NCBI GenBank assembly: GCA_002427845.1
Contig: DIYZ01000064.1
Coordinates: 1-47,564, forward strand
From: Chloracidobacterium sp. UBA6041
Lineage (GTDB): Bacteria; Acidobacteriota; Blastocatellia; Pyrinomonadales; Pyrinomonadaceae
DNA length: 47,564 nucleotides
Direction of reading: 5' to 3'
This document shows positions 24,982 through 34,079 of this stretch, in pieces. The position numbers and the translations under genes were made by a program. Each line of letters begins with the position of its first letter. Within the stretch, counting starts at the first letter, position 1. The notes under the pieces were generated by a model. The model saw nothing but the letters and a program-made list of their open reading frames with translations. It ran no database searches and was not told where the DNA came from.

Positions 24982-25164
24982 ATGAAGAAACTAAAGCTAG
25001 TCGTAACGACTTTGTGTCTGGTCGCGGCGCTGGCATTTGCAGTTCCAACCACGACTTATGCGGAGGAAGGCGGACCGCAGGGAACCGCGAATTCAGCTCC
25101 CAAGGCACCAGCTCCGACTATCGACTGGACCGCAGTTATGCTGGCCTTGATGCGGATTTTTTAA
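24982..25164 (+). CDS. small secreted peptide (60 aa), unknown
   Basis: ATG 24982 has AGGAG eight bases upstream, a good ribosome site. The product starts with a textbook signal peptide (MKKLKLVVTTLCLVAALAFA) with a cleavage site near TTYAEE. This leaves about 32 residues: an acidic Gly/Pro/Ala-rich stretch and a hydrophobic end TIDWTAVMLALMRIF. It lies between two secreted protease genes on the same strand. I do not recognise a family. It could be a substrate, signal peptide precursor or membrane-active peptide. The 90 bp after it hold no further gene. Confidence 0.6.
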   Translation: MKKLKLVVTTLCLVAALAFAVPTTTYAEEGGPQGTANSAPKAPAPTIDWTAVMLALMRIF

Positions 25165-25261
25165 GTTCAAAAGGTCCCTCTATTCCCAAGCCTCCAGCGC
25201 AAAGCAAGAGTAATTGTTCCATAGCTCTGCGCTGGAACTTGGCCATTAGTTATTTGTGATC

Positions 25262-28174
25262 ATGTCCCTCAACTTGCGCGCCATCCTAATTCTTTTTCTG
25301 TCGCCATTGTTGGTCGTTGCGCAGTCCGGCGAGCCGAGGATTCAGACAGAGGTCGAGCTGGCCTCTGTGCTTTGCCGTGCTCATGAGGATGAGCAATCGA
25401 GAGAGCAACTGCTGAAGTCACATCCGCAGCTTGTCAATAATCTGTTATGGAGCGCTTTAACCAGAAGTGCAGTTGCTGCTTATCACGGACCATCACCTGA
25501 GCAATCGCTGGCTATCTATGAAATCGCGCTACAAGTTGTTAGCCAGTTGCACAGTCCACAACTGCTCGCGAAAACTTACTACAACATCGGCAGGACCTAC
25601 TCGGGTTTAGATCAACTATCAAAGGCGGTCGAGGCGTACGAAAAGAGCAGAAGACTTTTTGAACAGGAAGGATCACAACGTGACCTCAGTTATATATTCG
25701 CCGATCTCGGGAGACTGTATTTCATTCTAGAAGACTATCAGAAAGCAAAAACATATTCCGAGCAAAGCCTTGCGCAAACGGACACAACGGGAATACCCGT
25801 TTCTCCGGGAACACCGCCGGATGAATATACTAAGGCAACAGCTTTAGCCACGCTTGCCGATCTCCACTTGCGCGATGGTGATTATGATCAGGCCGTTCAG
25901 AAGCTCCGAACGGCACTCGTCCTCCACGAACAGTTAAATCGCGGAAATTCGCATTACAAGACCTTTATTGCTGACGACCATCAAACGCTAGGCAGGGTTT
26001 ATACAGCCAGCGGCGACTATACTCAAGCGCTCATTCACCTCAATGAGGCGCTGAAGATCGTCAAGAGTCTGACGGACCCAGACGCAATGGCAAGCTTGCT
26101 AAACAGCATAGGCGTCCTCTACCTGGAACAAGAGGATTACTCCCAAGCAAAGAAAAGCCTTGATGACAGCCTCCAGATCTATCTCTCGATTAATAAGCAA
26201 AAGGAGGCAGCGAAAGTCCTACTGAATCTTGGCGTGATAGAACAACGCCAATCAAATTATGAGCAAGCACTGGCCGAGTTCAATCTCAGCCTGCAGACTG
26301 CGAAGACGACTCAGAGCATAGATGTCATGATCGCCGCGGAAGAGGGCATCGGCGTTGTTTTAACGGCAAAGAAGGATTTCGCGGCGGCCTTAGAAGCATT
26401 GAATCAGAGTCTCGCGATAGCGAAAGACATTAAGGACAAGACTCGGCAGACTGAGCTCCTCTGGAGAACTGCACAGACGTACTACGAAATGGAACACTAC
26501 ACGGAGGCTGCCGCGGTTGCAGAAAGTGCCGTTAACCTGGCTCGCGCGTCGCGCTTATCAAAACTCCTTTACCTTGCGACCACGACGCTGGGCGAGTCCT
26601 ATGCGGCGCAGAAAAAGGTCGAGATTGCAATTCGCACTCTGACGCAAGCTGTTGAAGAAGGCGAAGCGATGCGTGACCAAGTTGCCGGGCGCGAAGAAGA
26701 GCGACAGGTATTCTTTGAAAGCAAGGTCACGCCTTATCAAGCGCTGATGGATCTTCTGATCCAACAAGGCAGATCTCTCGATGCGCTTCTCTACGCAGAA
26801 CGAGCAAAAGGACGGGTCTTACTCGATGTTCTCAGCGGTGGCAGGGCTGAGTTGACAAGAGCGCTGACGCCTGCTGAAAGAGAAAATGTACAACGTCTAA
26901 ATCGCAACATCTCGAACCTTAACGAACAAATCAGGAAAGCTGAAACCAATAATTCGGCCTCGCTCGAATCTCTTTATCCTCGGTTGGATGCTGCTCGGCT
27001 TGAATATCAATCGTTCCAGGATGCAGCCTTTGTGACTCATCCAGAGTTGAATGTTCGCAGCGGACGGACGGCGACAATAGATCGCTCCGGCATCGATGGC
27101 CTGACACGCAACAGTGATAGCGCCTACTTGGAATATGTTGTCAGCAAGGACGACATTTACTTGTTCGTCTTGACCACCCCCAAGTCCAATGAGCCACAGT
27201 TGAAGTCCTATCGGCTGACGATTCACCCGGCGGAGTTAGTTCGAAAGGTTGATCAGTTCCACGATCAACTTGCTAACCTAAATCCAGACTACAGCGGAAA
27301 CGCCCACGAATTGTACAGCCTGTTAGTTGCGCCAGCAGAAGAACAGCTCAAAGGCGTGGATACTCTCTGTATCGTCCCCGATGGCGTTCTATGGAACTTG
27401 CCTTTCCAGGCCTTGATGCCCGCAGACGAGCATTATCTGCTTGAGGATCATTCGATCTATTACGCTCCATCTTTGAGTGTCCTTCGCGAGATGAGCAAGA
27501 AGCGGCGCGGAGGGCGGAATGCCAACTCGCTAATCGCCTTCGGCAATCCGGTGATTGGCAAAGATGAACAGCGTCAAGTGGACTTGTGTCCATTGCCAGA
27601 GGCTGAGAACGAAGTCGGTTCGATCGCAAAGACCGCTGGCCTCGAAGCAAAGAGGGTGTTTATTGGACGCGATGCCAGTGAGAAAGCCTTCAAGACTCTG
27701 GCCCCCGGCTTTTCGGTCATTCATCTTGCAACGCACGGTGTTCTAGACAATCGGAACCCTCTCTATTCGCACTTACTGTTGACCAGAACTGAAGGTGACG
27801 CAGAAAACGATGGGTTGCTGGAAGCGCGTGAGATCATGGACATGAGACTCAAAGCCGATCTCGCTGTACTCTCCGCCTGTGACACTGCCAATGGCAAGAT
27901 CGCGCCCGGTGAAGGCGTAATGGGGATGTCCTGGGCTTTCTTCGTAGCCGGCTGCCGCTCGATGCTAGTAAGCCAGTGGAAAGTTAACTCGTCTAGTACG
28001 TCGCAGTTGATGGTGAACTTCTACCAGCAATCAGATCTTAATCGGAACAGATCCGGCGGCGCAAATTCAAGAGCACTTAGGGCCGCAGCTCTTCAACTAA
28101 TGAAAGACGACCGTTATCGTCATCCTTTTTTCTGGGCTGGCTTTGTTCTAGTTGGCGTGAATCAGACCCAATGA
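25262..28174 (+). CDS. secreted TPR-CHAT caspase-like protease
   Basis: ATG 25262 begins a signal peptide (SLNLRAILILFLSPLLVVAQ); a GTG two codons upstream is the alternative start. The roughly 970-residue protein has about ten TPR repeats between residues 70 and 480, a coiled linker, and a C-terminal CHAT domain. Its catalytic pair is visible as His in HLATHG (H825) and Cys in SACDT (C873). Further CHAT hallmarks are the DGVLWNLPFQAL and GEGVMGMSWAFFVAGCRSMLVSQW stretches. CHAT proteins are caspase-like peptidases that act in conflict and cell-death systems. Export to the periplasm is implied by the signal peptide. It follows the small secreted peptide. Confidence 0.88.
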   Translation: MSLNLRAILILFLSPLLVVAQSGEPRIQTEVELASVLCRAHEDEQSREQLLKSHPQLVNNLLWSALTRSAVAAYHGPSPEQSLAIYEIALQVVSQLHSPQLLAKTYYNIGRTYSGLDQLSKAVEAYEKSRRLFEQEGSQRDLSYIFADLGRLYFILEDYQKAKTYSEQSLAQTDTTGIPVSPGTPPDEYTKATALATLADLHLRDGDYDQAVQKLRTALVLHEQLNRGNSHYKTFIADDHQTLGRVYTASGDYTQALIHLNEALKIVKSLTDPDAMASLLNSIGVLYLEQEDYSQAKKSLDDSLQIYLSINKQKEAAKVLLNLGVIEQRQSNYEQALAEFNLSLQTAKTTQSIDVMIAAEEGIGVVLTAKKDFAAALEALNQSLAIAKDIKDKTRQTELLWRTAQTYYEMEHYTEAAAVAESAVNLARASRLSKLLYLATTTLGESYAAQKKVEIAIRTLTQAVEEGEAMRDQVAGREEERQVFFESKVTPYQALMDLLIQQGRSLDALLYAERAKGRVLLDVLSGGRAELTRALTPAERENVQRLNRNISNLNEQIRKAETNNSASLESLYPRLDAARLEYQSFQDAAFVTHPELNVRSGRTATIDRSGIDGLTRNSDSAYLEYVVSKDDIYLFVLTTPKSNEPQLKSYRLTIHPAELVRKVDQFHDQLANLNPDYSGNAHELYSLLVAPAEEQLKGVDTLCIVPDGVLWNLPFQALMPADEHYLLEDHSIYYAPSLSVLREMSKKRRGGRNANSLIAFGNPVIGKDEQRQVDLCPLPEAENEVGSIAKTAGLEAKRVFIGRDASEKAFKTLAPGFSVIHLATHGVLDNRNPLYSHLLLTRTEGDAENDGLLEAREIMDMRLKADLAVLSACDTANGKIAPGEGVMGMSWAFFVAGCRSMLVSQWKVNSSSTSQLMVNFYQQSDLNRNRSGGANSRALRAAALQLMKDDRYRHPFFWAGFVLVGVNQTQ

Positions 28175-28502
28175 GTTGGCGCAGGTGAACGACCATCTTG
28201 CAGGACATCTGGTTCGTCTATGGGGATGCCCCGAAGTCCCTGGTTATGAGTCGACCTAAAATGGTGACCTTCAGGCTTGGATTTCTTTGGCATGTGGCGA
28301 TTCCAAACCAATGCAGGTGACATAACTTCAGGGTTGATCTAGCGCGGCGGTTACACGGCCCGTGCTGCGCGCTTATATCACTTAAGTTATCGAAAAGCTT
28401 TACAAATATCCTAAAACTTCGTGTCGTCCACCTCGCAACGCACAAGGTGGGGTTCGAATCCCATCGGCAGCAATCTCGTCAACAATCTACCCGTCGTCCA
28501 CC
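28175..28502 (+). other. non-coding stretch with direct repeat and tRNA-like 3' fragment
   Basis: No gene is visible between the CHAT stop and the tRNA-Leu fragment. GTCGTCCACC occurs twice, at 28423-28432 and 28493-28502, each followed by a tRNA-like 3' segment. The first segment (about 28446-28471) contains GGGGTTCGAATCCCAT and CGGCAGCA. It would form a T-arm if one G of the GGGG run were removed, so it is a degenerate tRNA end. This looks like a scar of repeated integration. Confidence 0.4.
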
Positions 28503-28560
28503 AGACTTAGAACTCGTTGTCCGAAAGGACGTGCGGGTTCGAGTCCCGCCCTCGGCACCA
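28503..28560 (+). other. 3' fragment of tRNA-Leu(UAG), likely att scar
   Basis: The segment runs from the anticodon loop CTTAGAA (UAG at 28508-28510) through the long leucine-type variable arm GTCCGAAAGGAC, a perfect T-arm GCGGG-TTCGAGT-CCCGC, and the acceptor strand CCTCGGC-A-CCA. The expected 5' half beginning GCCGAGG is not found upstream. A tRNA truncated at the anticodon loop with an intact 3' end is the classic remnant left by tyrosine-recombinase integration. It would mark the end of the element to its left. Confidence 0.75.
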
Positions 28561-28650
28561 TTCCGTTCTCTCACCGTCTCAATCATTTGCGGTTCGTTTC
28601 GAGTCTGTTGGGGTCAACCATCGGCGATGTGGGTAACAGCACGATCCACC

Positions 28651-30339
28651 TTAGCGAGGATAAGTTGTCGGGAGGCAGCCAAGGCCCGGTTGGTTGGTCT
28701 GACTTGTGAAAGAGAACGGATTCAGCTCGGTCGACGCACTTGTGAGGTTAATTCGTTTCGCGTCAATCCGAATGGCCTTCAACGTGAGCTTCTTTACTGG
28801 GCGTTTTGTATCGAAGAGAAAATCAAACAGGGGTCCCTCGGTCGTCTCGTCTCTGGCAAGGATACTGCCGCTCAGCGTCTCTTTGCAGTTCAATATGGTG
28901 AAACGATCACCTGTAACTACCAAAACAGATTGGCCGCCAACGCCCGCCCAGGGAAAGTCAATCGCTCCTCGGTAGGTGCCGTTCAGAGCGGTAAATGTGG
29001 ATATTGTTGGGTCACTCTTGAAAGCAAGTCTTACGTTCTTCAGGTTGTAGTCGGTGATCCAGTTAGAGGCGTCGCCCGACTGTTTTCGGTTCGCATCTTC
29101 AAACGCGTTTCGAGATTGTGTGAAGTAGAGACCAGCCGACTTCCAGTCATTTCGACCAACTGAGACGATGGCTTTGTCATAAGACACATTGCCCCAGGCA
29201 TTCAACGCGAGTTGGGCCGACTTTGGTTCAGCTGAGTTTGCCTTTCGTAAAGCCTCTGCAATCGTCTCGCCCGCCTTATCCAGATTTCCCGCCAAGCGAT
29301 AAGCCTCGGACTTACCCGCCAAGAATTTGACAGAGTTTCGCAGTGAAGGATCGATCCTTAGGGCCTCGTTGTATTCCGCGGACGCTCTCTTACCTGCTCC
29401 CAAGTCTTTGTAAACATCACCCAAAGCTGTGATGTTCTTCGCGCTTGGTTCGAGCGTGGCGTTTCGTCGCGCTGTCTTGAAAGCTTCTGTGGCGTTTTGC
29501 TTGGTAACGACCGGATCACTGGCAGCGGTGAAACTCGTAGGAATAATATTCGGCGGAGGCGAAGCTCCTAACGAGGCGAGGAGCAGTTTGTCGGTTTTTT
29601 CGAGGATTTTCATGACTTCCTGGGTCTCAAGAGGACGCGGTTCAGGTAAAGGCTCGTACCTCTTTGCCTTAAGACTCTGTAGAGCATTAACTGTCTTCGT
29701 TTGGGATACCGTGGCGCGCCCTGAAGTCTGGCTAGAGTCGATTGGGCGCCCAAGTTTGTGGCTCAAGTGTCGATCTATGACGGCATCAAATCCTCCGGGC
29801 GTGAACTCGCCCTTCTCCACATCAACCGTGCCTCGCAGTACGTTAACGTCAACATCTCCATCTTCACTTACATTTACCTGAAACTCCGTTCCACGTTTTC
29901 CGAGGCGCACATAATTGGTCTTGGTATCAAAAATGCCTAACCCGGTGAGGAAAAAGCTGCCATAGTAAGCAAAGATCGACGATATCCTGGCCTTCGCTTT
30001 CTCATGAACAAGAACTTCAACGCGGTCTTCAGAGTTGGGTTTGGTAAAAACCAGACTGACCTCGACCCCTTCACCGGTTTTGATTTCATCGTTGGCGAAC
30101 AATTGCATACCTACTCTGCCAACTTCGAGTTTGCCGTCCGCCGCGCGCTTGACTTCGATCTGAGCGGTATCGCCGGCCTCCGTGCGAGGGTCATTGTTGA
30201 TGAGTATCGCCGCAATCTCCGCCAAAGGTTGATCGTACGAAGCGGCCAGCGTAGAGGATATTTTATTGGTTGGAGTTGACCAGAGAATTGCCAACAACAA
30301 CAGTCTGCTTATTGAAACGCGAATTATTTGAGTCATCAT
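28651..30339 (-). CDS. secreted FecR-domain protein with TPR region
   Basis: This 562-residue protein has a signal peptide (about residues 1-33). A FecR domain follows at about 60-190 (GDTAQIEVKRAADGKLEVG, LFANDEIKTGEGVEVSLVF, FLTGLGIFDTKTNYVRLGKRGTEF). A tetratricopeptide stretch covers about 280-430 (ALGDVYKDLGAGKRASAEYNEALRIDP), and an uncharacterised beta-rich end completes it. FecR domains in such proteins are periplasmic and are often found with CHASE2 and CHAT genes. The stop codon lies 90 bp from the tRNA-Leu(UAG) fragment. Its start overlaps the stop of the upstream CHASE2 gene by four bases, so they form one unit. Confidence 0.83.
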   Translation of the reverse strand: MMTQIIRVSISRLLLLAILWSTPTNKISSTLAASYDQPLAEIAAILINNDPRTEAGDTAQIEVKRAADGKLEVGRVGMQLFANDEIKTGEGVEVSLVFTKPNSEDRVEVLVHEKAKARISSIFAYYGSFFLTGLGIFDTKTNYVRLGKRGTEFQVNVSEDGDVDVNVLRGTVDVEKGEFTPGGFDAVIDRHLSHKLGRPIDSSQTSGRATVSQTKTVNALQSLKAKRYEPLPEPRPLETQEVMKILEKTDKLLLASLGASPPPNIIPTSFTAASDPVVTKQNATEAFKTARRNATLEPSAKNITALGDVYKDLGAGKRASAEYNEALRIDPSLRNSVKFLAGKSEAYRLAGNLDKAGETIAEALRKANSAEPKSAQLALNAWGNVSYDKAIVSVGRNDWKSAGLYFTQSRNAFEDANRKQSGDASNWITDYNLKNVRLAFKSDPTISTFTALNGTYRGAIDFPWAGVGGQSVLVVTGDRFTILNCKETLSGSILARDETTEGPLFDFLFDTKRPVKKLTLKAIRIDAKRINLTSASTELNPFSFTSQTNQPGLGCLPTTYPR

Positions 30340-31649
30340 TCAAGCCCCCATTCTGGTTCTTCGTCCGGAAACCACTTATTGAGAACGAACCAAAGTGCCG
30401 CATAAGAAAAAACCAACGCCGCGAGGTGGTAACAAACATCCAAATAGACTTTAGTCAGTTTGTAAACCATGAAGGCAAAGATCAGATAAATGACAGCAAG
30501 GATGATGAGTCCCAGAGGCACGGGTATCTTGAGATCCGTCCATGGAATGGGGATCGGGACCTTGAAGTCAGCCCATTTCCCGATCGGCGTATACAACAAG
30601 GCCCCGAGGAGCGACATGAATAGGATTACCAGATAATTGTAGATTGGCGGAAGCTTGTAGATGAAAATGTTATTGAGCATGTTGGAAATAGCAGTTGCAT
30701 GAAGTTCAACTCCCAGACGGTTGCCTCCGGACAGAACTTCGTGTGAATCGCCGATTTCGTAACCAATCAACACGATCGCATCTTTATACTTATCCAGAGC
30801 AGTCTGGTTCTTGAATTCATTGAAGAGTGTTTGCGCGTCGACTGTTGCCCGGTCAAGTTCACCGCGAGACACCTGGTCGACTAACAAATTACGCTGACGC
30901 TCCAGGGGAATAGACTTTGGCTTCGAGCTTTGCCCTCCTGAGTAAAGAACCAAGTTGCGCTGACTTTGGTCAAAATCTGCTACCAGAGGTGGATCCTGCG
31001 CTTCCATGACGACCCGCAAAGCCAACGACGGTATTACAGCGGGACCTCCCGTACTTGAACCGGTAGGGTCCAAGTCAGCGAGTTTGAGCGTGCCTATGGG
31101 CGCATCATCGCCTTGATAGCCTCCCACCAGGATCGTTCCCCAGCGAGGCTGTTGAAGATCCGCTGGTATCTCCGGATCTGTTTTGCCGTTAGAGTATCCG
31201 TCAATCCCGACTATCACCTTGAGCTTCTTCTTCTCGGCTGCCGCAATGGCATTACCAAAGTCTTTGTCAAAATCCGACCCATCCTCAAATGCGATGTCAA
31301 AGGCGAGGACCTTGGCCCCTCCTTGCGTCATCGCTTTAACAACGTTCCCAAAGAACTCACGGTGTTTCTTATCAATGTCTCCCCACGGAGCCGCACCGGC
31401 ATTCTGTTTTTCACGTATGAGGATGATTTTTAACTTCTTGTCAAAGTTATCTCCACCTACAAAGTGCCGCATGTAACCTATGGATCGACTCTGGACGCGA
31501 TCTTCAAGCAACAGGAAGTTGAATAGGTGCAGCGTTGCCAGGAAGAAGACGAAGATACTCACAGCAAACGACAAAAGGAGAATTGTGCGAGTGCGAGAAC
31601 TAATCCGACGAAATGCATCAAAGAGCCTTTGAACAAGTGGATGAGCCAT
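30336..31649 (-). CDS. CHASE2-domain membrane protein
   Basis: ATG 31649 is preferred; a TTG at 31682 is possible. The 437-residue protein has an N-terminal transmembrane helix (ILLLSFAVSIFVFFLATLHLF) and a large extracytoplasmic CHASE2 domain. The domain contains KVLAFDIAFEDGSDFD, VIVGIDGYSNG and DAIVLIGYEIGDSHEV near its end. Two to three further hydrophobic helices follow (YLVILFMSLLGALLYT, LGLIILAVIYLIFAFMVYKL). No kinase, cyclase or other output domain follows the helices, so it may signal only through a partner. It is translationally coupled to the FecR-TPR gene, a common partner in this type of cluster. Confidence 0.85.
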   Translation of the reverse strand: MAHPLVQRLFDAFRRISSRTRTILLLSFAVSIFVFFLATLHLFNFLLLEDRVQSRSIGYMRHFVGGDNFDKKLKIILIREKQNAGAAPWGDIDKKHREFFGNVVKAMTQGGAKVLAFDIAFEDGSDFDKDFGNAIAAAEKKKLKVIVGIDGYSNGKTDPEIPADLQQPRWGTILVGGYQGDDAPIGTLKLADLDPTGSSTGGPAVIPSLALRVVMEAQDPPLVADFDQSQRNLVLYSGGQSSKPKSIPLERQRNLLVDQVSRGELDRATVDAQTLFNEFKNQTALDKYKDAIVLIGYEIGDSHEVLSGGNRLGVELHATAISNMLNNIFIYKLPPIYNYLVILFMSLLGALLYTPIGKWADFKVPIPIPWTDLKIPVPLGLIILAVIYLIFAFMVYKLTKVYLDVCYHLAALVFSYAALWFVLNKWFPDEEPEWGLE

Positions 31650-31682
31650 GGTTTTCTTTGCTTCTTTGTTGAGGGAAGCCAA

Positions 31683-32548
31683 AGCGCTGACGGTCTAACA
31701 AGTAAGTCACAAACGTGAAAGTCAGGAATAATTCGGCGACATGGACTTTCATAAAAACCGCGGCAGTTGAGAGCCAGGGGCTTAGTTCGACCGAGAGTGT
31801 TGCGGACTTGCGCCAAGGAAGAACCAACAATCCCAAGGCATAGGAAACCAAGCGCTAGTTTGCCCGAGTTAACGCAATTAACAAGCTCCGCTTCCCGCGT
31901 TTACGCGAACGTACTACAAGTCTTACCACGCGTCAATAATGCGCTAAGATATGGGTTTTTCAAGAGCCGATAAGCACTTGGATTCAATCCGCTTGCCGCC
32001 CTTAGCTCATTTCGCATCATCCACGCGGCGACGATGTGACCGATTCTTCGCGCATTAAGCGAATTTCTGACCGACACTGCAACCTTTGCCTTCCGATCCT
32101 CAAAATTTCAAAAATCAAAAATTGAGGTGTCCCAACTTTGCTGTTATTCGACAAAGCCGGGGCATACCCGGCGACAACTAACCTTGAAAGTAAAGTGTAG
32201 GGTGTGGGTTGGAAGGGGAAAGTAGTCTAATAGCTCAGGTCTTCACACAGGGCAGATAGCTTTCAAGGTTCGCCCCTGAGAGCACGTACAATGCGCCAAC
32301 CAAGCTTCTCGCATAGACCACCACGGGACCCTAGTAGATGCGGCTCCCCGGCAACCAGGGAGACTGCGGTTTTCGTCCAAGTCAAAACGGGGGGCTTGAC
32401 AAGCCGTGTATAGTCTGCGGTCAGTTGGCGAAATCGGTTGGCAATGTGTCAATTTAATGTGTCAACGTCGAATCGCCTTTTGAAAATTCAACTCGGAGAA
32501 TGCGGTGACCTTGCGAGGTCTTGAGCCGATCAACCTTGACGAAAGTCT
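31683..32548. other. non-coding stretch upstream of the CHASE2 gene
   Basis: I see no protein-like frame in these roughly 870 bp. Small structures include CGCGT-TT-ACGCG (31896-31907), the palindrome GGCTTG-A-CAAGCC (32393-32405), and a tight direct repeat AATGTGTCAA at 32443-32452 and 32456-32465. The CHASE2-FecR promoter must lie near the left part. The right end meets the tRNA-Leu(CAA) fragment. The function of the repeats is unknown. Confidence 0.35.
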
Positions 32549-32612
32549 TGGTGCCGGAGGTCGGACTCGAACCGACATGAGGAGTGAGCCTCGCCAGATT
32601 TTGAGTCTAGCG
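32549..32612 (-). other. 3' fragment of tRNA-Leu(CAA), likely att scar
   Basis: Read on the minus strand, this begins at the anticodon stem GCTAGACTCAAAATC (anticodon CAA). It continues through a leucine-type variable arm, the T-arm GTCGG-TTCGAGT-CCGAC and the acceptor CTCCGGC-A-CCA, ending at 32549. The 5' half (expected GCCGGAG start) is absent. In its place is the end of the anti-sigma gene, whose TAG stop (32607-32609) lies inside the fragment. This is the expected scar of an element integrating into tRNA-Leu. Confidence 0.78.
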
Positions 32613-34001
32613 GGTAGCACCGCGCACTAACCTCACGCTGCGAAGCAATTTCTTAGCTACCTTGTCATCAGGATTGAGACTGGCCAGTTCTTGAAACTCG
32701 CGTTCGGCTTCCCCTAGTAGACCCACCTTGGCGTAGAAGACACCCAGAACAAGATGTGAGCGAGTTAGCTTCAGTTGATCGAGTTTCTGAAGATCATCCG
32801 CCGACAGAACTTGGAATTTCATGGCAGGAGCCGCCGCGCCAGGCGAGACGATCTCTTTGCCATCGACGACGGCAATCACGACCCATGAGTATATGTTGCC
32901 CCGATCGAGAGGGGCGCTGGGCTTCCATTCATTGATTGCTGAGGACAAGTCTTCACTCTTCGCCGCTTGGCGCCCTCGCGAATCAAGCACATACACTCGG
33001 TATGCACTTGCGCCAGATAATTGTTCCCATTTGAAGACGGGGCTGTTTTCGATAATGACGGTCCTTCCGGGGGACACGAGTGTAAACGGCGCGCCTTTAT
33101 TCCCAATGCCTCGTAAAGTAGTGCTCTCAGGTGCGAGGCTGTTTAGAACCGCCGGCGGCTCGATTTTCTCGGCAACCAACGCGGTGGCTACATCGCGCTT
33201 GGTTTCAGGCGGCACGTCGTCAAGCCCCGTGACCGTACCGTCCTTGTTTAAGGTGATTGTGCTACGACCGTCATTGAGGGCAACAACTGCTGAGTTTTCA
33301 ATCTGTGGCGCAGGATTTTCGATAGTCCTTTTTGGACTGGGCTCTATTGTTGGCTTCGGACTAGTCGATGCCGACTCATTATTTGGCGGAGTTGTCGTGG
33401 GCGATGCGGCCGTTTCCGCTCCATTCCCCCTCGGGCTTGGCTTCGGAGACGTTTGAGGCGGCGGACCCTTCCACGCTTCGAATACGCTCGTTCTATTCCT
33501 GAAAACCATCAAGGCAATCGCAAGGGCAATAGCGATCAATATCACCGCCGCGAATGCGTACACTGGTTTCCGCCCGAGACCTTGCCACCAATTCCAGTGT
33601 CGTGCTTGGCCGTGTAACGCGTTCTGCGTACGGGGTTCGTTTCGAACGCGCAATTCCGTCTCAATCTTCTGGCGAAATGCGATGAAACTGCGCACGTCCT
33701 CCCTGCATGATCCACAGACCTTAAGGTGAATGTCGATTATCTCCCGCTCGGTGGGATCAAGAGTGTTATCGGCCAACGAGACGAGTTGCTCATTATCGAC
33801 GTGCTCATGTCTAAACCAAAACTCCGGTGCCAGCGTGAATTTCAATGGCGCTGACCCTCGTCGGCTTCGAAGCGTCTTTGTGAGTTGCTTGAGACAGGTC
33901 GAACAAGTGCCTAGGTGCCCAGCGATGGTGGCCAATTCTTCTACAGGCAAAGCTCGAACACAGAAATGTTTGATTCTTGATGTCGATATGTGCTCGGTCA
34001 T
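32607..34001 (-). CDS. zinc-finger anti-sigma factor with long C-terminal region
   Basis: This 464-residue protein has two anti-sigma zinc-finger motifs, H29-x3-C33-x2-C36 (HLGTCSTC) and H92-x3-C96-x2-C99 (HLKVCGSC). A transmembrane helix follows at about 146-167 (VYAFAAVILIAIALAIALMVF), then a Pro/Thr/Ser-rich linker. The extracytoplasmic beta-domain (about 300-410) ends in a short TPR-like helix pair (LVLGVFYAKVGLLGEAEREF). It follows the sigma gene by 78 bp on the same strand, so it should hold that sigma factor at the membrane. The stop codon is inside the tRNA-Leu(CAA) fragment, so the natural C-terminus may have been changed by the integration. Confidence 0.82.
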   Translation of the reverse strand: MTEHISTSRIKHFCVRALPVEELATIAGHLGTCSTCLKQLTKTLRSRRGSAPLKFTLAPEFWFRHEHVDNEQLVSLADNTLDPTEREIIDIHLKVCGSCREDVRSFIAFRQKIETELRVRNEPRTQNALHGQARHWNWWQGLGRKPVYAFAAVILIAIALAIALMVFRNRTSVFEAWKGPPPQTSPKPSPRGNGAETAASPTTTPPNNESASTSPKPTIEPSPKRTIENPAPQIENSAVVALNDGRSTITLNKDGTVTGLDDVPPETKRDVATALVAEKIEPPAVLNSLAPESTTLRGIGNKGAPFTLVSPGRTVIIENSPVFKWEQLSGASAYRVYVLDSRGRQAAKSEDLSSAINEWKPSAPLDRGNIYSWVVIAVVDGKEIVSPGAAAPAMKFQVLSADDLQKLDQLKLTRSHLVLGVFYAKVGLLGEAEREFQELASLNPDDKVAKKLLRSVRLVRGATR

Positions 34002-34079
34002 TGGCTGCGTTGCGGTTCCGTTTTCGTCCTCTATCTATATAAGACGGGAGGATGTGCCCAAAATTCCTTGTGCAAACAT

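Noticed and set aside
8034..28174. complete conjugative element (ICE) ending at 28.5 kb
   Set aside because: No relaxase, coupling protein or replication genes are present, so transfer ability cannot be supported from this window.
28503..28560. intact tRNA-Leu gene
   Set aside because: The 5' acceptor, D-arm and anticodon stem partner are absent, so it is a fragment.
28447..29163. 238-residue open frame on the plus strand
   Set aside because: It starts inside the tRNA scars and lies opposite the FecR-TPR gene; no domain or plausible start.
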